Positions 51,331 to 61,600 of a stretch of 64,000 nt of DNA are shown here, in pieces (the stretch's first letter is position 1; the number at the start of each line of letters is the position of its first letter). This DNA comes from Owenia fusiformis. Lineage: Eukaryota; Annelida; Polychaeta; Sabellida; Oweniidae. The notes beneath the pieces are model-generated. The model was given only the letters and a program-made list of their open reading frames with translations, was not told where the DNA came from and did not search any database. A program made the translations under genes and the position numbers. Location: contig CAIIXF020000001.1 in the NCBI GenBank assembly GCA_903813345.2, positions 10,393,598 through 10,457,597 on the forward strand, written 5' to 3'.

Positions 51331-51849
51331 GTAGAGTGGAACCGAATTTGAATAATCTACTACAAGGTTTTTTTATGTTTGGGCAACCTGAGCCTAACTA
51401 TGAAACCTAACCTAGCCTAAGTGAAAATTTTTTTGATCACCTTGTGTTACCTTGAAGCTAATATTTAAAAACTACCCTGTACTTGAGATGATTTGATTTT
51501 TACACTAATACCGGCATGACACAGTTGCACATGTAAGGTTTACAATAACACTGGGGTACTTCATACACAAATACCTGCTTAAAATATACCTGGTCAGCAG
51601 TACATATATGCAAGACGATATAATACCTGTATGTACTTTAATATGAATTCAATAAATGGGGATAAACTGAAGTTCAATTATCAATGCACACTGAATCAGC
51701 AAGAATTCATACAGCTGTGTAGTACAGTGTCAATGTTTCTCAACCTGCAATCAGCTGATTTAGAACTTGGATAACTATCAGTTCAGTTGATCATAATTGT
51801 CGAATATCAAGAGTCAATAATGTACATGTGAATTTTCACCTTTTCAACC

Positions 51850-52180
51850 TAATTGTTAAATTGCTGAATATCAGAGTTCATGTGAATATCAATGTTCATG
51901 TACATTTTCACCTTTTCAACTTTAAAAATTGAATATCAGAGTTCATGTGAATATCAATGTTCATGTACATTTTCACCTTTTCAACTTTAAAAATTGAATA
52001 TCAGAGTTCATGTAAATATCAATGTTCAACCTAATTGTTGAATTGCTGAATATCAGATCAGAGTTCATGTGAATATCAATGCTCAACCTAATTGTTGAAT
52101 TGCTGAATATCAGAGTTCATGTGGATATCAATGCTCAACCTAATTGTTGAATTGCTGAATATCAGAGTTCATGTGGATTT
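51850..52180. repeat. Tandem array 2 inside LTR element
   Basis: Six or more irregular copies of GAATATCAGAGTTCATGTGA followed by ATATCAATG and either TTCATGTACATTTTCACC or CTCAACCTAATTGTTGAATT; unit length alternates around 50-65 bp. Confidence 0.75.
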
Positions 52181-52424
52181 TCGTGGATCGGGACCACTGT
52201 GACTTGTATTGTCAATCTGTAGGTTTTGGCTGTTCTAGTGTTCACATTTGAGGGTAACTCTGATATTGAATATCATGATAATCAATTATACATTACATAT
52301 CTGTTGTTGACTTCGGGATGCTGCATATACAGTACATCTGTTATCATCTGTAACGTGATTGTCGATCTTAGTTGTCCAATCTTGGTTGTCGAATATCGGT
52401 TCAATCTCGGATATTGAATCTCGG

Positions 52425-52625
52425 TTGTGGAATCTCGAACCTGGAATCTCGGTTATCGAATCTCGAACCTGGAATCTCGGTTATCGAATCTCGAACCTGG
52501 AATCTCGGTTATCGAATCCCTGACATGGAATCTCGGTTGTGGAATCTCGGACCTGGAATCTCGGTTATCAAATCTCGGACATGGAGTCTCGGTTGTCTAT
52601 CCCAGATATAGAATCTCGGTTGTTG
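52425..52625. repeat. Tandem array 3 inside LTR element (28-bp units)
   Basis: About seven copies of a 28-bp unit containing GGAATCTCGGTTATCGAATC and TCGAACCT. It lies close to the putative primer-binding site of the minus-strand element, that is in its 5' leader. Confidence 0.85.
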
Positions 52626-52686
52626 GATTACAGTTCTTCTCTGGCTCTGCACTTTGTTGTTGTTGTTGTTAGCCCGCAGTACCATA

Positions 52687-53425
52687 TGTGAACGACCGAA
52701 CGACTAGATTTGTGGTGTACGTCAATTTATTCACTTTACAGAGCCAGAGGGGCTAGAAACAAATCATAACAAGCAATTACAATATAATAATAACATTGCA
52801 TGAAATGGCATTGGCAAGGCTTTTCAATATTACAGTATGAAATGGCATTGGCAAGGCTTATCAATATAACAGTACGAAATGGCATTGGCATTGGCAAGGC
52901 TTATCAATATTACAGTACGAAATGGCATTGGCAAGTTTATTTGAAACACAATCTAATTTGACTATTTTACATTTGACAACATGAATGCTAACTTAATTGA
53001 ATGTTTGGCATGTTAACTTACAGAACTGGCTCTTGCTTTGAGCTTGAGGGAAATGTGGGAACCAATGGTGGTGAATCTGTGGCCTAACACACTGCCTGAA
53101 TAAAAATTACAATACATTTCTAAGTTGACAAAAATACCATAAATGATTGGTAAAATATCAGAAATATGTGTTGTATTTAATCAAGTAATATCTAATAAAG
53201 CATATAAAAGTAAAATAAAGAGTGGATGGCTTACCAATATGAACGATTGTGGATGATTTTGTAGATTTTCTGGAGAGGTAAAAATATATATGTGGCTATT
53301 GTAGTGACTGTAAGCAAGAGGAAGTTGCACATTTATGTGCCAGCTATTTATGTGAATTGAAACATGAAATCTATATAGTGCCATCTATAAATGCAACTAT
53401 AAACTTTAAAGTGCAGCTGGTCACA
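52687..53425 (-). repeat. Right LTR (5' LTR if the element is minus-strand)
   Basis: 739-bp direct copy of 48870-49608, offset 3817 bp at every position checked. No difference was seen by eye, implying recent insertion or gene conversion. Confidence 0.9.
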
Positions 53426-53802
53426 TATAATTTAATGCGGCATTTCGAACGGATCATGATGAGCATAAATATTGTAATATTGTAAATATTGTAAATTACA
53501 TGTAAATAAATTAATCATTGGTTTATGTTATATATAATTTTTGAGGTTTTTTACAATATTAGTAGCATTTTCTTATACATCAAAAAAGCTGTAGGTTGAA
53601 ACATTGTCTTAAAAGGTTGATGTACCTATGTGCCTCTTACCTCTTCTCGAGTCATATTATGGTTACTCTCACAATTTAACTCCAGCTAGTATAAGAGTTT
53701 CACTTTGGATTTATATTTTTCATTTTCATCTTTGTAGTTGTATCGCTTTCAACGTTTCCAGGGTTTTAACAAGTAAACGTTTTTTATGTCCACTATCATT
53801 TA

Positions 53803-53964
53803 GCATATCATTTTATCTTTGATTTTTTTCACTGTAATTAATCCACACATAGCTAGGCAAAGTGTGTCCGATTCCAACCCATCCGAACACAGTATTTCAT
53901 ACATCTGCACTGTGTTATATAACCAACAAATTACAGTGAAAAAATCAAAGATAAAATGATATGC
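53803..53964. repeat. 162-bp hairpin element
   Basis: GCATATCATTTTATCTTTGA plus TTTTTTTCACTGTAATT is mirrored by AATTACAGTGAAAAAATC plus AAAGATAAAATGATATGC, giving arms of about 36 bp around an 88-bp loop. No gene is seen in 53426-54142. Confidence 0.7.
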
Positions 53965-54142
53965 CTCAACTTCACACTCGATGCTACGCATCTCGAAAAG
54001 GTTGAAATAAACCTTATTTTTGATAAGTCCAGATTGCACGAGTCAAGTTAAGTTATCCAAATGACCAGCGATTGGGCGGGGGGGGGGGGTTGTCCAGAGC
54101 TTTAAAGCAATACAAAGCTACAGTCAGCTGACGATTTCTTAA

Positions 54143-55999
54143 AGGCCCCGTGCAAAGTTTGAAAATTTAGTTAATTATTCAAATATTACTTCTTATTTTT
54201 ATGACTTGTAATGATCTGTTTAAGACTTTTTCAGTAATGATGTGACTTTTGAAGAAAGTTGTTCATCTTATATTAGCCTATAATTTTCAACAAATTATAC
54301 AAAATTATTTCTGCTTGCAAGGACAGCTTCAATCTTTAAGACTGAAATAAGTGATTTTCCATTGAAATTGGATATTTTAGCTTGGTGCTTTCAATTTGAG
54401 AATACTTAAATAGCTGCATAATAAACAACCGATATCTTTTATATAGCCTAGCACTTGCTAATAATACCCCATGGTTAATTAATGAACAGATTTAGAGAAT
54501 TCGGCTTATCTATTTGTCAAAAAGGTACTTTTTTGGGACCGGGCCTATCAAATTATGGTCCTACTATCCATTGATTTATATGGTGACCTAAATACAACCC
54601 TTTCCTTCATTATCTTATACGCAATAAGGGCCACTAAGGGCCGTTAAGAAAGGGGACCATAATCCCTGGGGGACCATCATTTCTTTCACACCGGTATAAA
54701 CTTTTTTAAAACTATTGTGATGACACTCTACTAAGTTGTGATGACATTCAAGTGGCAAATGTTCTGTCATTGGGATCGTCAATTTTTTTCGTTCGGTATT
54801 TCCTAATAGCTAAACTTTTAATACGCAAAACTTTCATAACAAAGCAATATTGTTGGCCTATCTATGTTTTAAATATATATATTTTATATACAATTGGATT
54901 CAATCCCGGGATTCAATAAACACTAACATTTTACAAATGCTTTATTCTGAATCAGTTTCAAGGTAAGTTTAAGCTTAGTGTGTATGTTAGGAATGTTTTG
55001 CAATTTTGAAAAGTAGATATAGACCACTGCATATTCTAGTTATTCATACATTCTAAAGAATTATCAACCCATTGCACAAAATTTGTCCAATATTTCACTG
55101 CGCATGCGCAGAACCATTACTTCCGGTTTTCCAAAGCCTATGGGATTTATAATGGAGACATTTTTCGAACGCTTACTGTGCGAATGATATTGATTTGCCA
55201 CCTTAGTCATCTCAGGTTTCTATAACTAGACATCAACCTTTACTGATTTAACATGTTTTAAGCAATGTACACATGCACACTTTTCGGCCAATTTGTTTTG
55301 AAAAAATCATGAGGAATTCATGCATGACTCCATTGAAATCCATTAGAAATGGCGTCAAAATGGTGAAATGAGGATATTCAACGGTCTGGTAGAGGTACTT
55401 AAAATCATATGGTATCTTAGTCATCTCAGGTTTCTGTAACTTTGAAGGTAGATCTGTTTGATTCCGTTGAGATTAGAATCCTCATACCTTTAACTTTTCG
55501 GCCAATTTCAAACAAAATATGATAACTTTTGGTGATATAACTGGTTCATTACATTGGAATGACGTCAAAATAAAATAAGACAATCTCAGTTTCTATGGCA
55601 CTGACGTCATGACGTCAGATTTATCTTAAGATCTCAAATATGACGTCATGTTTAATCAATGAATGACATCTATCGGCTATTCGACCAATTCTGTGCAATG
55701 CCCCAATTCAATTCTAGGAACACTAACTTCACTGGCGGATCTGGTGGGGGGGGGGCTGGGTTGGGTGGGCCTAGAAAAAAATTTTGGGCCAAAAAGGCCC
55801 AATGAATAGCAAGTGCCCAAAGGCAGCGATGTCGTTGATCACACGAAAACTGTCATGAACTCTTGAAAGCCCATGGTGACATTTACGATTTTATTTGAAA
55901 CGAATTCATTATATTTGTGAAAACTTTCAAATAGCAAATTTTTAAACATTGGGCAAGACAATACAAAATTAGCCAAAGTGGTAACTTTACATGGGGCCT
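54143..55999. mobile_element. 1.86 kb TTAA-flanked element
   Basis: The ends AGGCCCCGTGCAAAGTT and, inverted, AACTTTACATGGGGCCT are preceded and followed by TTAA (54139-54142, 56000-56003). TTAA targets are used by piggyBac and Kolobok. Inside is a duplicated block (CTTAGTCATCTCAGGTTTCT at about 55202 and 55419). Left-end fragments of the same family recur twice near 60339-60475 in AGBL5 intron 4. No transposase is recognised. Confidence 0.6.
55099..55126. promoter_or_regulatory. NRF1 palindrome beside an ETS site
   Basis: TGCGCATGCGCA (perfect NRF1-type consensus) followed after 8 bp by ACTTCCGG (ETS core). This pair is typical of CpG-type housekeeping promoters and lies 3.5 kb upstream of the AGBL5 start codon. 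It also lies inside the TTAA-flanked element, so it could simply be transposon sequence. Confidence 0.25.
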
Positions 56000-56438
56000 T
56001 TAAATATTATTCCCATGAAGACATATTTTGCGATCTCATTTTTAGTGCAACATAGTCACATGACCAGCAACGGAAAAACGGTGAGTTGAAATTTTCCACT
56101 TTGACGCTGATTTCTGCTGAGTTTGTGAGATTTAACGAAGCAATGCACTGATATCTAAAATAGCTACATATCCAAAATTGCATATCGATTGTATGAAATA
56201 TATTTAATGGTGCAGTTATTGTGAAATATTAGTTTGAAAATAAATGTTGACAATTTACTCTATTATCGGCCATTTTGAATTTTTCTGATTTATTTTTCTG
56301 GTAGCCTAGTTTTAGAGAATACATTACGAATTAAATGCATGCGAGAGATCCAAAAGCGTAAGTAGGTTACAGCATGTAGAATCCAAAAGATTTAAAAAAC
56401 AGTGGTGGATATCATTTGGCTTTATTTTCTGAAGTGTG

Positions 56439-57035
56439 TAGGGCTGCCATCGAACTCAAATGTCAGTGTCGACAGTCGAACTCTGCTGTCGAAAATATTG
56501 TCGACAATCGAACTTTCCAGGGAGAAAAAATCATCGGGAAAAAAAGAAAAATTATTTCTGTGTTGTTGGTTCGTTTTTTCCAAATCTTTCAACACAAATA
56601 TCACTATCGGGGAAAAGCTTCATATAACTTATATTCATATTGGTATGTAATTGCCTAATATTGTTACTAAATGCCAAGTTAATAGAATATTATAGACGAA
56701 AATGGGACAAATACCTGCAATGTTTCGACCGGGATTTATTTCGACTGCTCGGGCGAAATCTCGTACAACGTCTCGCAAGAGAGAAGAGAAGTCATGAAGG
56801 GAACTTCCGGGTGAATTTATTTTTTGAAAATGAAATGAATGTGAACAATATTTCCGCAGAATACGCGCACATAACACGTTGAAATGTGTATTGAAATGTA
56901 TTGGGGCCATTTGGATATTTTCAAGTAAGTATTGATATCGTTTGCTGTCGACATGACGGGAATTTTTGTCGACTTCGTTGTCGAACTTGCATTTTGACTG
57001 ACAAGTCGACGTTCCGACTAATGATGGCAGCCCTA
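56439..57035. mobile_element. 597-bp hAT MITE with 8-bp target duplication
   Basis: Ends TAGGGCTGCCATC and GATGGCAGCCCTA are perfect inverted repeats. GAAGTGTG lies directly outside both ends (56431-56438, 57036-57043), the 8-bp duplication expected of hAT transposons. The subterminal parts are rich in GTCGAC steps. Open frames inside are short and overlap on both strands; no transposase. Confidence 0.88.
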
Positions 57036-57220
57036 GAAGTGTGTGTTGGGAAAAATCTGAAATATAGCCCTACAGTCGGAGACATTAATAAACCTCAACC
57101 ATCAGTTGTCAAAAGTTGTCCCAATGAGCTAAATTCTAAGTTTCATGTCTCAAACTCTCCCAAGCGGAAGAAAAATAATTCCCGTCCAATCTGTCTCTAA
57201 GTAGCACAATAAATGAATCC

Positions 57221-57249
57221 ATGGGCTTCAAATAGAGTTGAAAGCCGAT
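57221..57249. mobile_element. Ultra-short palindromic insertion, copy C (29 bp)
   Basis: ATGGGCTTCAAATAGAGTTG then AAAGCCGAT: the same arms as copies A and B with three or four changes. It is flanked by AATGAATCC (57212-57220) and GATGAATCC (57250-57258), 8 of 9 bases matching, consistent with an older 9-bp target duplication. Confidence 0.5.
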
Positions 57250-57258
57250 GATGAATCC

Positions 57259-58013
57259 AAAGCTTCATACCTGCAAATGATGGATAAATTCCTACCAAAT
57301 CAAACGAATGTTTTCACGGATCGCTATGTTTGTGATCCAAGGAGGATGGACTCCCAGAATGCAACATCAGTAAACCTTTTTTACTCGTGACAGGTTTCAA
57401 AATGGTGGAACGGCATTTTGAAAGTTGGCACGTGTCATGTTGCATTCTAGGAGTCAATCCTCCTTGCAGTGTAATCAGGCTCCAAAATCACCTCAACATT
57501 TGAAGAGTCTGCATTAACATGTGAATATCACTTCACATTTTCAAGGTCCTATTTGTCATTATGGACACAAATTCCACTATATTTGTACGTTCCAGGACGG
57601 AGAAAATAGAGCACTCAATTCACTGAAGTAGGAATTTATGACATACATGACAGAATGTCTTTTTCATAGTGTTAGTCATTATTTATGTTCACCACTTTAA
57701 TAACAAGGAATCATTTTTGATTACAAAAAATCGAGTCGAGTTCTCTATGCCCCACACATAAGGTACATGTAATAAATCTAGGGTGCCTCTTAATGTATAA
57801 TATTTGGTGTTCATGCAACACACATTGTGATTTATTTCATAAGAATATGAATACAGCTGTACTGTCTTTACATAAAGTGTGTATAAGAGGTTATATCACT
57901 ATGACTTGAAATATGCCTGAGTTCTCCCAATATAGGCCGACCTTGCGAGGCTCTATATTTAGGCAAGAACGAAGAGGCATATATTACGTCTTAGTGACAT
58001 AATTGAATTATTA
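57259..58013. other. Upstream of AGBL5: hairpin, otherwise no gene seen
   Basis: Contains an inverted pair, AAGGAGGATGGACTCCCAGA near 57340 mirrored near 57445-57465, spacing about 100 bp, that is a small foldback of about 130 bp. Nothing else recognisable. A 5' noncoding AGBL5 exon could be in or upstream of this region; a TTAATTCCAG acceptor-like site is at about 58532-58541. Confidence 0.4.
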
Positions 58014-58241
58014 CATACCTTTATTCCAATGCCTACTTTGTATCAGTGACGTCATACTGTACATCTGTGTACGAGTAGAATTTGAACGAAATGAAACATG
58101 ATGTTGTGATATTGTCATGTTTATCAAAGAATCTTATATCAAAATGAGGTAAGGGGACTATATCGATGAATCGGGCAATATCGATGGATTTAGCCCGCCA
58201 ACTTTCCCATTGACTTCCATACAAATGCTTCGCTAGGTATG
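58014..58241. mobile_element. TA-flanked MITE (228 bp), copy 1
   Basis: Ends CATACCT and AGGTATG with TA outside both. Shares blocks with copy 2 at 63347-63537: ACATCTGTGT, AGTAGAATTTGA, GAAATGAAACATGA, GGGCAATAT.G and TTGACTTCCATACAAATGCT. TA target duplication suggests Tc1/mariner mobilisation. Confidence 0.7.
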
Positions 58242-58672
58242 TAATACTCGAGATACATGTATTTAGACCAAAGAGCGGCTACTATATCAACAAATAAATA
58301 CTGCTGGGCTAGGCATAAACCTTAAGGTATTTACTACTGATCTGAGGTCTATATTACATGAAAACTCACCAAAATTTTTTGAATATTTGTTATGGCCCGC
58401 CATGACAATGTCCCCCAATTATGACATCACATATTACTCATGTTACCAGATGTTGAAATATTGACTTCGCTCACAGTTTATAGAAGGCGTGAATACAGTC
58501 ATGTTTGAATTCTGTTTATGTCACATCTGTTTTAATTCCAGCTCCTTTCAATGTTCAGTTGAATGTAAATGGAAAGCATTACAATTAACATTGAAAAATA
58601 AGCAGGACACATAGATACTAGCTGACACTGCCATTGTATGAAGATGATGAAAATGATGGCATTGTAAACAAG

Positions 58673-61600
58673 ATGGAAATCAGATGTGGAGGGCTACTTT
58701 TTTCTTCCAAGTTTGACTCTGGAAACCTAGCTAGAGTTGAAAAGGTCACAAGAGATGATGACGATTCAGAAGGTAACAAATCAGCGTTTTTCTAGGGATA
58801 TTACGTCATAGGCCCCTACCCTATTTTGCTTTACTTGAACAGCTAAAATATATACCTCAGAGATACCTAATCCTACATGTTTACTGTACAAATCGGCTGA
58901 ATCGATATAATCGAATCGATTCAATTGATACATATTGGTCAAATATTTACAAAGATTGCATTTTTGTTTGCTCCTTTATAATTATTATTGTATCTTATTT
59001 AAGGTGCTGTAACATTCATCAGTGGTTCAGATGTGAAGTGTGACTATGAATTCAATGCTTGGACAAACCCAGATTGTGGAGGAACACCCTTCGAGAATGG
59101 AAACAGGTTTGTACATGTATCTGAAAGCCGAAAAAATATTTGAAGAGAGTATTGGGAAATTTACCAAATATTTGGTTCAGGGTGTAATTTCACAGCCCTT
59201 TGTTAGATCGAAAACCTTACTTCCTCTTATGCTGTCCTCTATTATCTATATCCATTTACAGTAAAAAGATATTTATGTACATATAAAAGTAGCCAACATC
59301 AGTTTTAGATTTTGGCCTTGAAAATTACTTCCAATATGTCCAGAATAAGATTTTTAATCTGAGAGCTGATAGCATCAAAACTGTAAAATAACTGTATAAT
59401 AGTGAGAGGGTAATGTGGCTGCCTTGTTGTTAACATTCAGTATAATTTTCATTCACTATTTCAGGTCCTGGTTCTACTTTGGAGTTAAAGGTGCATCTGG
59501 GGGTAAGGTGATAAAGATCAACATAATGAACATGAACAAACAGGGTAAACTGTACAATCAGGGACATGCCCCTCTAGTGAAGACTGTACCTGGCAAAACA
59601 AGATGGGAGAGGATACGAGATAAGCCTTCTTGGGAGGTACAGTAGAGCTCTTATTAAAACATGCATACAAAGAGGCAATTACAGTAAAACCTGTCATAAT
59701 GAAAACCTCTCCTTAGTAAACACCTGTCTCTAGTGGACACCCTTCCTACGCACATACTCCACTGACTTCTGTATAAATTTTCCTCTCTGTAGTGAATACA
59801 TACCAACACTGAGCATTTTTTCTCAGCTAAATAATTTCAATATACTCAGGTTTACTTTACATGTAATTTTTACCATATCAAAAATCAAAAGTCAATTTCA
59901 CAAGTAGTAATGTTAATCAAAGTTATCACAATCAATTGGTGATAACTGTATGGACCGATAATCTAACATAGCAATTAATACTGTATTTATTCACATAGCT
60001 TTCTTATTTTATTACATTTCAGATGGTTGATGGTCAGTTTATATTGACGTTCACTCATCGTTTTCTTGAGTTCAGAGGTGCTACTACTTACTTTGCCTTC
60101 TGTTTCCCACATTCCTACAATGAGGCACAGGAGAAGATGAATGTCTTGGATTCAAAATTTGATCACTGCAAAAATTTGACTCCAAAAAGGTACTTGATTC
60201 AGATAGAGGTGTTCTTCCTTAACTTAGTACATGTACATGTAGGTACTTTGAAATTTCTAGTACATGCATTCTTTTGATATTGTGCCTGTACATCTCTACA
60301 TCCTAGGACTGGTATTTAACTTAATGATAGATAATAACTTAAAGACCCCATGCAAAGTTTGAAGATATTGTTTTTAATAATGATTCAAATCTCTTATGAC
60401 TTCTTGTTGTCATTTATGGTTGTTTTCTAACTTAATAATAGATAATGACTTAAAGGCCCCATGCAAAGTTTGAAAACATATTTTCATTATAATAATGATT
60501 CATGTATCATTTGTTGTGAATTAAAACCACATACAAACACTGTACGAGGTGAGATGTCATATCATGGTAAAATTATTTTCAGGAATCATTAATGATTTTA
60601 ACTTCTCGTACTTGTTGCTTTATCTGTCATTCCAGCCCCCCAGACAGTATTTACTACCACAGAGAGCTACTATGTAAATCCCTAGACAATCTCCGTGTAG
60701 ATCTGCTCACTATTTCCTCCTGTCATGGTTTGACAGACGAGGAGGAACCAAGATTTGACTCAAAGTTATTTCCAGATACTGATACGCCAAGATGTAAAAT
60801 ATTCAAGAATAAAAGGGTATGTTGACAAGGACATGTTCCATGCATTATTTTCTGAGATTGACTCAATGTCTTTATAAATCAAAATGATGTCATTGATGTT
60901 TATCTTAAACTTGATCATTGAATGTGTTTGACTTCCTTTGAAAATTTAAATTGAGGGTACTTAAAAGTAAATGGCAAATACAGTGTACATGTATGTTCAA
61001 AACGAGGGTATTTTAAAGGCAGAATCTGATCTATATGGGGTGACAAAATTACAAGCAACATGTATAATTGACCTACCAATCTATCCCTTACAATATCAAA
61101 TACAATATCTCCCAAAAGATTCAAAAAGTGCAAAAATGAGTGAAAAAATGTTTAAATTCTTCCATATAATAAGAATGGTAACCATTCTTATAGAAAAATG
61201 ATACATTGTTGTAAAAATCTTTAGTTTTCCTGGAATAAAGTATGCACTTTTGTGATTTTTAGAAAATAGACATGACAAGGAATGACACGAGCCAAGAATA
61301 TTCTGAAATTGAAACAATTTTTTGTTTAGCCTGCTCGCTATATCTGATTCTCTCTTTAAAGTAGATGACAAAAGTATCTTGTAGTAACATATATTCCAGA
61401 TTCATTGAATATAAAGGAATTTTTGTTCATTGAGATCTGCTACTTCATGGAGTTTCTATTTTCTATTTTCTATGTTTTCTATGTTAAATGTATTTCAGGT
61501 ATACTTCCTTAGCTGTAGAGTTCACCCTGGAGAGACCCCAGGTCAGTTTGTCTACAATGGATTCCTCGACTTCATTCTTAGGGAACACGACCCTAGAGCC

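Larger units (their letters stand above)
48870..53425 (-). mobile_element. Non-autonomous LTR retrotransposon, LTRs apparently identical
   Basis: Two 739-bp direct repeats, 48870-49608 and 52687-53425, start TGTGAACG and end GGTCACA (TG...CA ends) and look identical by eye. TATA on both outer sides (48866-48869, 53426-53429) fits a 4-bp target-site duplication. Read on the minus strand, the inner edge of the right LTR is followed after two bases by TGGTACTGCGGGCTAAC, a plausible primer-binding site because it opens with TGG. I see no convincing polypurine tract. The 3.08 kb interior has one minus-strand frame and three tandem arrays but no reverse transcriptase, integrase core or protease, so it depends on enzymes from elsewhere. 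It sits 280 bp after the bHLH stop codon, possibly inside that gene's 3' UTR. Confidence 0.88.

Noticed and set aside
49364-53384. Identical 67-codon minus-strand frames at 49364-49567 and 53181-53384
   Set aside because: These are the same position in the two LTRs; there is no other coding evidence.
55850-55880. Possible fourth copy of the ultra-short palindrome (TTGAAAGCCCAT at about 55863-55875)
   Set aside because: Only the right arm is present and no matching flanking repeat was found.
56401-56910. Several overlapping 60-90 codon frames
   Set aside because: They lie in the hAT MITE and overlap on both strands; no transposase motif.
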